Source: Chara braunii (taxonomy: Eukaryota > Streptophyta > Charophyceae > Charales > Characeae). Taken from it: a stretch of 53,652 nt of DNA. Each line of letters begins with the position of its first letter. Positions within the stretch are counted from its first letter, which is position 1. The notes beneath the pieces are model-generated. The model made no database searches. It worked only from the letters and a program-made list of their open reading frames with translations, and was not told where the DNA came from. The translations under genes and the position numbers were made by a program. Of this stretch, positions 44,567 through 52,410 are shown piece by piece. The DNA is taken from NCBI GenBank assembly GCA_003427395.1, contig BFEA01000210.1, positions 1,708,609 through 1,762,260 of the forward strand, given 5' to 3'.

Positions 44567-44755
44567 TTATCGCGAGAGAAGGTTCATCGTGACCTCGTCG
44601 AGGATTGCGATCGTGACCATCTCAAGTAACTTGATCTTGGCTAAGGACCCAGGCCTATCCCTCCTTTTCTCTTCCCAGCAAAGAGCAAGGATCCTGTGAA
44701 CTTCTTCCCTTACTCTATCCAACCCCACAAACTCTTCAGGGTCCGGCTCGGTCAT
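44567..44755 (-). CDS. short leader ORF, 62 residues
   Basis: Starts inside the end of the preceding ORF (20-base overlap, TTAGGGGATG context) and ends 4 bases before the next. It is a helical, charged sequence (DRVREEVHRILALCWEEKRR, then KIKLLEMVTIAILDEVTM) without a recognised domain. It could be a detached piece of an array-family C-terminal block or an independent small protein. Confidence 0.35.
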   Translation of the reverse strand: MTEPDPEEFVGLDRVREEVHRILALCWEEKRRDRPGSLAKIKLLEMVTIAILDEVTMNLLSR

Positions 44756-45584
44756 CCCCTAACTTTCTTCGTCGACACGCAATTGCTATTCGAATCAAGC
44801 CGGAAGGATCCAACCCTGCTAGCTCTCCCTCGCAGATCTTACCTAGGTACCTCCACGATATCTTGGACTCCCTCGCGTGTGGACCCCACCCTTCAAAGGC
44901 GTAACCCAGATCCTCTAGAGTCGACCAATCGTCTCTATAAGGATCCCGAAAACACCAAGTCAGCAAGGTGTGAAGGTCCGATCCCGTGAACCTGAACTGA
45001 CTTAGGATGGAAACCCTTCTTCCTACCGCCCTTTTGACAGCCTCGGAGGGGTAAACCCGCTCAAAAATGAAACGGGGGACCTCCACCGGCTCGCTGGAGA
45101 GGAACCGCGACACTTCTTCCCAACCCTCGTAGGTCACCAGATATTCCTCGTCGCACCCTTCGTGAGGCCCCAACCCCTCCACTAATTTCCTTAGTCGGCC
45201 TCTCACGGCTTGCGCGTCCCAGAGAGGGTCTTGCCCAATCCGTAAGCTACGCGCTATCTCAACAAGGCCTTCCTTCGAAAGAAATATTCGGGCTTCTCCA
45301 ACTACGACCCTTCCCTCGCGACTGACCGCAAATCGTACGAAAGCCTTACCGCGCCTGATTTCCCCTTCTTCTCGCAGGAGGGCCCTAGTTGGCTCAGTCA
45401 ATCCGGCTTGGGTAGAGTGATACTGACAACCTCTTCGGTATCCTCTACGGGTTCTATGGATGCCCAGGGAGTTCCCGGGATCCCTTTTATCATCGGCCCT
45501 CGAAACCCCGCCGGTTTGGCACCTGCTCTTCTCCGAAGAAGCGGGCGTACGGAACGTCCGCGACGAGGGATCGGAGACCCTCAA
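44736..45584 (-). CDS. leader ORF, full-length array-family member
   Basis: 282 residues. The first ~65 residues overlap the upstream ORF and look unlike the family, so translation may begin later. Family blocks: AFVRFAV (81-87), GEARIFLSKEG (96-106), VPRFIFERVYPSEAVKRAV (169-187), LHTLLTWCF (204-212), then a C-terminal block (GLDPSGLIRIAIACRRRKL) matching the 289-residue ORF downstream. Function unknown. With that ORF it shows the full layout of the family, while the three ORFs upstream lack the C-terminal block. Confidence 0.5.
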   Translation of the reverse strand: MRVSDPSSRTFRTPASSEKSRCQTGGVSRADDKRDPGNSLGIHRTRRGYRRGCQYHSTQAGLTEPTRALLREEGEIRRGKAFVRFAVSREGRVVVGEARIFLSKEGLVEIARSLRIGQDPLWDAQAVRGRLRKLVEGLGPHEGCDEEYLVTYEGWEEVSRFLSSEPVEVPRFIFERVYPSEAVKRAVGRRVSILSQFRFTGSDLHTLLTWCFRDPYRDDWSTLEDLGYAFEGWGPHARESKISWRYLGKICEGELAGLDPSGLIRIAIACRRRKLGDDRAGP

Positions 45585-46113
45585 ACTCCCTCAATCTTTC
45601 GAATATGGTGGGTAGCTCACTCCTTGGGGGAATTCCCTCGTCCACGCACCGAGTATAAAGCCAGAACAAACCCCTAGCCCGCACCCCGGATTCTCGAGCC
45701 GCCCTAAGCACTGTTACTACTCTCTCCTCCGGGTCCCTTAGGAACGAACTGGCCACGAACCGGGGCAGGTTAGTGTGAAGGACCGCGGAAGCGCGAGGAA
45801 CCTCTCCGGGCTCGGCGAAGAAAACTAGGGAACCCGACTCGAAAGTCCCTTCCTCGTAGTCTGTTAGCATCAGGTTGTTCGCCAACAACCTTGCGGACTC
45901 TCGGTATTCAAATTGCGTAAGCTGCCCGGTCACTGAACCTCTCGAAACTTCGGTCCACACCTCTTCGTTGAGAAAAATTGTAGCCCTTATCTCTAGGAAA
46001 CGACCTAGGTCGGTCGGGCCTCCTCTCTCTACACCCTCCTTCCAACTGAGTCTCCGAGCTCGAACCCACACATAGGCCCCTTCTCTGATCAATCCCCCTT
46101 TCTCAACGCTCAT
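45490..46113 (-). CDS. leader ORF, array-family member
   Basis: 207 residues. Blocks: AYVWVRARRLSW (13-24), EIRATIFLNEEVW (41-53), LPRFVASSFLRDPEERVVTV (116-135) and LFWLYTRCVDEGIPP (149-163). The W-x-Y-x-x-C-[VI]-[DN]-x-x-[IV]-P element is shared with the ORFs at 47,628 and 46,880. The 3' end overlaps the next ORF by 95 bases. No catalytic motif or signal peptide was recognised. Confidence 0.5.
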   Translation of the reverse strand: MSVEKGGLIREGAYVWVRARRLSWKEGVERGGPTDLGRFLEIRATIFLNEEVWTEVSRGSVTGQLTQFEYRESARLLANNLMLTDYEEGTFESGSLVFFAEPGEVPRASAVLHTNLPRFVASSFLRDPEERVVTVLRAARESGVRARGLFWLYTRCVDEGIPPRSELPTIFERLREFEGLRSLVADVPYARFFGEEQVPNRRGFEGR

Positions 46114-46198
46114 TCAATAAGGGGTCACTTGAGGGTCCCCCGGAACTAAAACCTTCTCGGGGTCACTGGCCTCTATCGATTCTACCACCCCTTCTTCA

Positions 46199-46880
46199 CT
46201 AAGAATGAACTTCACCATCTGCTAATGTCGTTCTAAAGACCCACTTGTGATAATCCTCCGGAGAGAGAGTGTAGGTCTTTTCTAGAGAACCCAGTATTCG
46301 GAAAATACCCCAGAGTTTTTTGCATGGCGGAATACCTTGATTGATGCAGTGCATATATAGTATCCACAGGGCCCTGAAGGTAAGACCCAAACTCCTACCC
46401 CTCTCTAGAAGACACTATTTTCCCCTCGTTCGCCCTAGGGAACAGGTAAGACGGCACCCTCACAATTGACTGGTAACCCGACCTTGGAAGCTCTCCTTCT
46501 CTCGCGAACCTCTCCCTTTCCACGGCCACGAATGCAAATCGCTCTCTAACCCTACTTATCCACTCCCCTCTCAGTTCTCTCGCCTTTCGTAACAATTTTT
46601 CCAGCCCACCCCCTTGTCCCAGAATTAGAGGCACTACAAGCTTCGCCCAAGCTTCCGGGGCAATGAAAATAACCGCGGTTATTTCCAGGCTTCGTCCAAC
46701 ATCTTGGCCTTCTACCTCTTTGGACTCTACCCACACGAACTCCCCACTGACCGTAGACCTCCTTTCTTCTACCCTTTCCCAATCAGGGACTTCCCCGTTA
46801 CTAGGGATCAGCCTAAGGGCCTCACGGTCTTCTAATGGGGACTCTAAGAAGCAGCCCCGCTTTCTATCATGGAACACCAT
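46199..46880 (-). pseudogene. leader ORF, array-family member, frameshifted
   Basis: A 161-residue frame (46,880-46,395) carries GEFVWVESKEV, EITAVIFIAPEAW (66-78) and VPSYLFPR (about 143-150), then stops. The next block resumes in another frame (LTFRALWILYMHCINQGIPP, 46,387-46,199), matching the W-x-Y-x-x-C-x-x-x-x-I-P element of relatives. A single-base change near 46,395-46,405 would join them. The start ATG is 4 bases after the previous stop. The second frame has no obvious ATG of its own, which favours decay over two genes. Confidence 0.5.
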
Positions 46881-46884
46881 TCAT

Positions 46885-47628
46885 TTAGAAGATCCTCTGT
46901 GGCACCCCGAAGACCCTTTGGTAACCGTAGTCCCTTCCTCCCTCGTGGTCCTGGGTGGACTCCCTAAAGATCTCGGCACGAATCCTACAAGCCTTGATCC
47001 CGTACGGCACCAGGTTATCCACGCAAGAGGTGTAGTACCAATGGAGTGACCTAACAGAGAGCTGCCACCCCTTTTCCCGCACTATGGACCGCACTACCCT
47101 GTCGTACCGTTCCTCCTTCCCGATTACCCTTCGGAAAACAAATGACGGAAAAATGGCCCTGACACACCCTAAGGCGCGGGGGTACTCCTCGTCACGGGCG
47201 CAGGTCACCCTTACCTCAATGGGCGGGCAGTGTCTAAGGGGTTCAACCTCAAAGATCTGCCTCAAAACCGGATCTGCTCGCGCCTCCCAATGATCCGCAC
47301 GGTACCACCCCAGGACCAAATGTGTAATGCAATCGACCCAGGCTTCCTTACTTAAGTAGACAGTCCCTTCCGCACGGATCACCGTGCGCCTGGGTCTCTT
47401 CCCGTTTTGGGGCCTGTTCCGGGACCACCTGTCCCCCTCCCAGGTTCCTACCGCGAAACGAGCCCAAAGAAAACCCCCTCTGTCCAGCTCTAACCCCCTC
47501 TCGCGACCGGCTAGATACCGCTCCGTGCGCTGGTCTAAGGGGACGCTGAAGCACTCTCGGTCTTTGCTTAAATCCGCCTTCTCTATCCGAACTCCTTCTT
47601 TCTCAGTACCCTTTACGGTCCTATCCAT
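46885..47628 (-). CDS. leader ORF, array-family member
   Basis: 247 residues. A charged N terminus, then FLWARFAV (53-60), EGTVYLSKEAWVDC (87-100), IFPSFVFRRVIGKEERYDRV (159-178) and LHWYYTSCVDNLVP (195-208). These blocks and their spacing recur in the next ORFs of the cluster. The start ATG overlaps the previous stop (ATGGATAG). Function unknown; I recognise no known enzyme or nucleic-acid-binding domain. Confidence 0.5.
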   Translation of the reverse strand: MDRTVKGTEKEGVRIEKADLSKDRECFSVPLDQRTERYLAGRERGLELDRGGFLWARFAVGTWEGDRWSRNRPQNGKRPRRTVIRAEGTVYLSKEAWVDCITHLVLGWYRADHWEARADPVLRQIFEVEPLRHCPPIEVRVTCARDEEYPRALGCVRAIFPSFVFRRVIGKEERYDRVVRSIVREKGWQLSVRSLHWYYTSCVDNLVPYGIKACRIRAEIFRESTQDHEGGRDYGYQRVFGVPQRIF

Positions 47629-48037
47629 CCCCTAGGATTATCTCCTCTATGATTTGAACTAGCTCTCTCCACTCGTCCGACCCGTCCAGGAAGGCGTCCG
47701 GAATAATGGGGACTGGCCTACCCCCTCGCGCATACGTCCTACACCCCAACGAGTAGAAATAGTTAATTTCGTAAGCCCCCAGCAGCTGCCACTCAAGCTG
47801 CGCGTGACCGATCGCCTCCTCCCAGCTATCCAAATACCCCGCCGCCCTATCAACACCCTCTTCCACGTACAAGGCTATGTCGAAGTGTCCGGTCCACCAG
47901 TAGAAGGTATAACACCAAACATCTACCCCGCCTATATCACCTACACTAATTTCTGCGGGTTCAAACTCCAAAGGCCTCAAGCTCATGGATTCGCCGCTCT
48001 CACCACACGCTCCACTATCCCCACTAGTACTTTCCAT
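47621..48037 (-). CDS. leader ORF, Trp/Tyr-rich duplicated protein 2
   Basis: 138 residues. About half of its residues are identical to the preceding ORF, in order: DVWCYTFYWWTGHFDIALYV, SWEEAIGHAQ, YFYSLGCRTYARGGRPVPII and PDAFLDGSDEW. An N-terminal ~25-residue Ser/Gly/Glu-rich extension overlaps the end of its paralogue. The stop overlaps the next start (ATGGATAG). The compact, aromatic-rich, acidic composition suggests a small folded protein. Function unknown. Confidence 0.55.
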   Translation of the reverse strand: MESTSGDSGACGESGESMSLRPLEFEPAEISVGDIGGVDVWCYTFYWWTGHFDIALYVEEGVDRAAGYLDSWEEAIGHAQLEWQLLGAYEINYFYSLGCRTYARGGRPVPIIPDAFLDGSDEWRELVQIIEEIILGDG

Positions 48038-48342
48038 CCATCCGATCCATCAAGATAAGCGTCCGGAATCACCGGCGTCGGGCGACCACCTCTTGGGTAC
48101 GTTCGATATCCTAGAGAGTAGAAATACTTGTATCCGTAACCCCTCAATTCCCCCTGCGAAAAGCGGGAGTGGCCTATCGCCTCTTCCCACCCACGAAGGA
48201 AGTCCTCTCCTTGATCTTGCCCCTCCTCTACATAGACACCCACATCAAAGTCCCCCGTCCATAGTCTAAAGGAGTAGCACCACACATCAATACTTTCGTG
48301 CGTACACACACTAATCCATTCTGGAACGGCTTCTAGGCTCAT
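47983..48342 (-). CDS. leader ORF, Trp/Tyr-rich duplicated protein 1
   Basis: 119 residues, paralogue of the following ORF: DVWCYSFRLWTGDFDVGVYV, WEEAIGHSR, YFYSLGYRTYPRGGRPTPVI and PDAYLDGSDGW. Its 3' end overlaps that paralogue by 55 bases in a different frame. The conserved residues are spread along the whole length, which argues for a constrained protein rather than chance open frames. Confidence 0.55.
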   Translation of the reverse strand: MSLEAVPEWISVCTHESIDVWCYSFRLWTGDFDVGVYVEEGQDQGEDFLRGWEEAIGHSRFSQGELRGYGYKYFYSLGYRTYPRGGRPTPVIPDAYLDGSDGWKVLVGIVERVVRAANP

Positions 48343-48392
48343 ACAGTATAATCGAAGGAAAATTTCCTAAGTCCCCACTTCCTCTTGGCCAC

Positions 48393-48668
48393 TCAAGAGA
48401 CCACCTCTATCCCGCGAGGAAAAGAAGCCTGTGAGCTCAGAAGGATCAAATCGACCAGAGAAGGAGCGTCGTCTAACTCGGCTACCTTCCTGTCCTCCCC
48501 CGCTGAGAGATTCCTCCCCACTCTCGGCCTAGAGACTAGCCGCGGACACAGGTTATCCCCGAGGAAGGGTGGCAACCCCCTTCCCGGAGTCGGACCGAAG
48601 TCACACACCCGCGCCCTATGTCCCCCACTTAACCAACCTCTAGTCCTAATTAGCCTATCCGGTACCAC
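48393..48668 (-). CDS. short leader ORF, 91 residues
   Basis: Begins MVPDRLIRTRGWLSGGHRAR and ends in a hydrophobic segment (LVDLILLSSQASF). It has no similarity that I recognise to the array families. Its place in the closely packed ORF series is the main support. Confidence 0.25.
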   Translation of the reverse strand: MVPDRLIRTRGWLSGGHRARVCDFGPTPGRGLPPFLGDNLCPRLVSRPRVGRNLSAGEDRKVAELDDAPSLVDLILLSSQASFPRGIEVVS

Positions 48669-48941
48669 GCCTCTACTCGGCCCACCTCAAGCGTGGAATT
48701 ACCCGGGTCCCAGGACAAGATTCACCTACATATCGGAAATCGCTAGCCTATCTACTCCCTCCCCATTTTCCTCGTCGTGAACTCTTCGCACTTCGTTCGC
48801 TTCTTCCTTTTCCGTCTCCTGCTGCCTCTTTTCTCTCTTGGAATCACTAGAAGATCGGGAAATTTGAAAAAGGGGTGGGAAGAGCGGAGCTTTAGGAAGA
48901 GGCTCTCAGGTGAGGTTGATAAGTATATGTACCTTGAGTCT

Positions 48942-49487
48942 TCAATACTCGTTATCGTAGTCCCAATAGTCCCCCAGTTCCGAGTCCGAGAAATCGGCTA
49001 GACACCGGTCCACCCAGGAGTCGACCTCCGATCCCTCGTCCAAGGCCTCCCAAGTACCCCCTTCTCCTCTAATGCCTTCGCTAAGACGAGTAGGCGTGTC
49101 TCTCTCCCCCCCTCGCCCCGGTGCCCGTAGCACAACTCTCCTCTCTCTCAAGTCCCGAACCGGTGTCGTTTGAGAGTCTCGCTCCCTTGCGGGAGTTGGA
49201 ACCGTTGTCAGCCCCCGTGGGTCGAGAATCGAAGCCCCTATCCCCTCTCTAGACACACTTTCTCTTGCAGGGCTTTGCCCCCGGGTAGGTGCCCTCCATA
49301 ACCCGTGTGGATCAAAAACACTTGGTGACCCCCTTGGATCCCAAATAAACAGTGCTACCGGACCCCCTCGGACCCCTCTCCCCTCTCTCTCTCTTTCCCT
49401 CTCCCTCTCTTCCCCTTGAGCCGACCCCCTTATATTATTTCCCCGGACTATTCTTCTCCCTCCCCTTTCGTTGTTCTTCACCCTCAT
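48942..49487 (-). CDS. first leader ORF, Arg/Pro/Glu-rich, 181 residues
   Basis: The first ORF after the primer site. An N-terminal Arg/Glu run arises from a CT/GA microsatellite. DPRG/DPHGL phrases recur (WDPRGSPSVFDPHGL, then LDPRGL), followed by an acidic C terminus (EGSEVDSWVDRC...DYWDYDNEY). It looks disordered, and could be a leader protein or a noncoding leader that happens to be open. Confidence 0.3.
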   Translation of the reverse strand: MRVKNNERGGRRIVRGNNIRGSAQGEEREREREREGRGVRGGPVALFIWDPRGSPSVFDPHGLWRAPTRGQSPARESVSREGIGASILDPRGLTTVPTPARERDSQTTPVRDLRERRVVLRAPGRGGERDTPTRLSEGIRGEGGTWEALDEGSEVDSWVDRCLADFSDSELGDYWDYDNEY

Positions 49488-49924
49488 TCAGACCCCTCAG
49501 GCAAACTGTGCACCCCCTTAGTTTTTCAAGTTTTTAGAAATAAACAGGCGCAAAAACCAAGCACATAAAAAGGAACTGACCTGCTTTTCCCCTCGAAGGC
49601 CGGAAGTGGGAACCGAGATCGCAAGCGGGCCGGAGCGGACCTGCAAAAAGAACCAAGTAGACAAGCCCCAACACCCTAAACCCCCTCGCCCCCGAAAAAC
49701 CCCAACATCAAACCCCACCCCAATAAAACCCTCGCCGACGTCGCTCGAGAAGAAACGTGATCACCGTGAAGAATCCGCCAGAGACTACCTTGAAGACGCG
49801 TGCCGAAGAACTTAATGCAGAAATTTTGAAGAACGTCGCAAACTCTCTTCATCGTTGCCTGTCACGCTGGTCCTCCCTCACCCCGTAGTCGCTGAGCCGG
49901 CCGCGGCCGCGGGAGGAATGCTCA
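49488..49924 (-). other. leader between primer site and first ORF
   Basis: About 440 bases with no convincing frame. The minus-strand copy contains a GC-rich palindromic GGCCGCGGCCGCGG-like cluster at about 49,897-49,914 near the primer site. Confidence 0.5.
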
Positions 49925-49942
49925 TCCCCGGCAACGGCGCCA
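49925..49942 (-). other. primer-binding site, tRNA-Asp type
   Basis: On the coding (minus) strand TGGCGCCGTTGCCGGGGA lies 3 bases inside the LTR end (ACA-AAG-TGGCGCC). It is complementary to the 3' 18 bases of plant tRNA-Asp(GUC) including CCA, a known primer type in plant Ty3/gypsy elements. It fixes the transcription direction and identifies the right LTR as the 5' LTR. Confidence 0.9.
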
Positions 49943-49945
49943 CTT

Positions 49946-50993
49946 TGTAGCGGGGATGCTCTCCCTTGGGTGAGGCGCTGCTTCCAGTTCTTACCCGCTG
50001 CTGTAACCGATTTTGCGCACTTGCGACACGCCCCCGAATGACCCGCCGACACTTCCCGCGCGGCCAGGTACCAGATCCGGCCCTGGTCCCTACCTCTCTT
50101 TGACCGGATCTTTTCAGAGTGGGCGGCCCGCAGGCACACAGGGGTACGCACGCCTAGGTTCCCCTCAGAAAACTCGAGCCGAGCCAATCGGCCCTTTTCT
50201 TGATGATAACACCCAGGGCAAACGACGTTAGGACCGGGAGACGTCACCGACAACCAGCTCGAATCGGACCCAGAGCAGAGTTAGTAAAGGGCCCCAGCGT
50301 ATGACGAGCGGGACTAGAGCGGCCGCGGGGCTGCCCAACACTGAGTTTAAATTGACGACCAGGTGAGTATGGCAAAGAGAAAAAAACGATCGCAGGGCAG
50401 TTAAGCAGTTTGAGCCCCTAGTCTAGAGCTGCCCCGAACGGGCGTGGGAGACGACTTTCACCGCAGCCGACTCGGGTCGAGTGAAGTCGCGACCAGGTGA
50501 GCAAAAGAAATACTGCGGAAAGCAGGTCACAACGGACCTCGCACAAAAACTTGACCGGTCACGAAAAGCTGCTCAGACGCGGTCAAGAAGAAGAATTGCC
50601 ACAACAGATCTCCTTTCAACAAAAAAAATTTATTCGGTACACGAGAGACCACCGGACAAAGGGCAACTTCTCGACTTAGCCCCCGAAAAGGAATTGCTCT
50701 AACCAACTCTCCGTACGGGAAGGGCTGTCAAATAAGAGTGGACCTTTTGCCTGGTGACTGACCGAGTCCCTGCTCTTTACGGACTCCCTTGGTCGGCACT
50801 CCCGTCTCCCCCTCTCTTGGTCTCTTTCCCCCTGAGGTCTCTCTTTCGCTCTCTCGCACCTCTCTGCTTAGCTTTCCTCCTCTCTTTCTCTCTCTCTCTT
50901 TCTCCCACACTCTCCCTCTCTCTCTCTCTCTATTACCCACCCACAGACATACGCACTCGGAGCAGAGGAACACCCCAAAATGGCCCCTTTTCG
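49946..50993 (-). repeat. LTR at the right (5' LTR), truncated
   Basis: Plus-strand start TGTAGCGGGGATGCTC. It matches 33,459-34,506 base for base over 1,048 positions apart from scattered substitutions (for example CTCCCCCTT versus CTCTCCCTT), which implies a fairly recent insertion. It ends abruptly at 50,993, about 150 bases short of the proposed full LTR, where unrelated sequence and segment X begin. As the 5' LTR it would hold the promoter; the loss removes its upstream end. Confidence 0.85.
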
Positions 50994-51005
50994 AATTGGA
51001 GTAGG

Positions 51006-51830
51006 CTGGTTGTCGGGCGACTGCCTACCAGCCGACGGCTTTTTTCAGAACAAACAATGATTTTTCCTTTCCTTTTTTTGATGTTTTGTCTGGGTTTGAT
51101 ATATGTGTACGTGTGAGTGTGTGCTCTGTGAATGCCCCTGGATGGTCGGGTCTTCGTACTAATCCTTCAACAGGCCGGAGAGGCGGATCGAACTGTGGTC
51201 GCAAGCAGGCTCGAGCGGGTCCCAAAAGCCGGAATTTTCGACGCTAGGAACCAGGAATCAGGGGTCGAAGTCAGACTTTGGGCGAGATTTGGAAAATTCG
51301 GGGGCCTGCGGAGACTCATGACGAATGCATGACCATGCCGAAGACGGGTCCCGGGAGGGTAATGCGGACTGCAGCTTGATAAGTTCCCGGGCGATGGCAG
51401 ATCCCGTATCTACGGCTTAAGAGATCTGGGGTGGCCAGGTGCAATCAGTCGGGTGGTCGTCACGAGCGGACGACCATCTGAAGCGCAGATTGGAGAACGC
51501 CCCAGCGGCAACTCGGTGTCACGTAGAGATTGAGAAAGGATGGGGCCAGCTGCCCGAGAATAGCGCAAGCCCTGTTCAAATTGTTGCTGCCTCGATAAGA
51601 GAAGGAGAGGAGGCGGGTTGAGAGAAAGGGGGAGGTGAGCAGTAAAGCTGACTAGCTAAAGGACCACTCGCATGACAGGGTGGGCCGGGGTGAAGAGCCA
51701 GGGAAAATATCGGCCGCAGAAGATTGATGGAAAAATGAGGAAGGAAGGGTCCGCAGCGGGGGCGAGCAGGAGAATAGGACTCGCCTCGACGTGGGTGGCC
51801 AGCGCACCCAAGGAGACTGCCACCCCTGAC
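51006..51830 (+). repeat. segment X, copy 2 (inverted, upstream of pol)
   Basis: Reverse complement of 36,873-37,690, starting TGGTTGTCGGGCGACTGCC. In copy 1 it lies downstream of integrase in coding direction; here it is upstream of the RT fragment, so the order of parts is changed. It contains no recognisable frame. Confidence 0.85.
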
Positions 51831-51831
51831 A

Positions 51832-51943
51832 TCTTAGTCCCGCTTACCGGGGGTTAGAAAGTTTGTGGCCGACCACATGAAAGATGTCAGGGATGTCCTT
51901 GAGAAACTAGACGATGCCAACCTCACGGTAAGCGGGACTAAGA
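51832..51943. repeat. 18-bp inverted repeat at the X/pol junction
   Basis: TCTTAGTCCCGCTTACCG (51,832-51,849) is the exact reverse complement of 51,926-51,943 inside the RT fragment. The left arm sits precisely between segment X and the start of pol, and corresponds to the antisense strand of RT. Confidence 0.85.
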
Positions 51944-52410
51944 GTCGTTGGGGCCTATCCTCCATCAAGATATTAGGGTTCATTTGCGATAAGAAAGGGC
52001 GGGGGCCCAATCCTGAAAAATTGGTAAAGTTGATGACTTGGCCTTCGCCTCTCAAATCCATGACGGAGGTCCGACAATTTCTAGGGGTTGTGGGCTACTG
52101 GAGAATCTTCATAAAGGCCTATGGAGAGAAAGCAGAACCCCTTAGAAGACTCCTCAGGAAATTGGAAGGATGGGTTTGGGGAGAAGAACAAACGGCGGCC
52201 ATGGAAGCCTTGAAGGGGGGAGTTCCGCGAAGGTGGGGAGGTCCTAGGAGTCCCGTTTTTCGAAGACGAAGAGAGTCGTCTGTTCATAGTATCCACGGAC
52301 GCTGGACCTCACTCAGTGGGGGGCCTCCTATCACAAAAGGATGGGGAGGGGACAGAGAGACCGTTGCGATTCGAGAGTCGGACCTTGAACCCCGCAGAGA
52401 GAAATTATAG
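51857..52410 (+). pseudogene. pol copy 2: C-terminal part of reverse transcriptase
   Basis: Plus-strand copy of the fragment at 40,002-40,550, reading KFVADHMKDVRDVLEKLDDA and on to LGVVGYWRIFIKAY, with a few substitutions (RRPDPKKL versus RGPNPEKL). It begins at the same base as copy 1 (GAAAGTTTGTGG), with different sequence upstream. The same G6 run (52,215-52,220) puts the rest of pol in another frame. Protease and the RT catalytic half are missing. Confidence 0.85.

Larger units (their letters stand above)
33459..50993 (-). mobile_element. Ty3/gypsy-like LTR retrotransposon, defective
   Basis: Two direct LTR copies flank a minus-strand internal region with a tRNA-Asp primer site next to the right LTR, a leader of many ORFs, gag, and a pol containing RT C-terminal part, RNase H and integrase in Ty3 order. 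Protease and the RT catalytic half are missing. The element sits inside repeat R copy C on its left. Its right LTR is cut and joined to an inverted pol fragment, so no target duplication can be tested. The roughly 3.4-kb pol-to-3' LTR interval is long and noncoding. Confidence 0.85.

Noticed and set aside
33452-51000. Target-site duplication of the LTR element
   Set aside because: The bases left of 33,459 (CTTCACGT) have no match after 50,993, because the right LTR is truncated and joined to other sequence.
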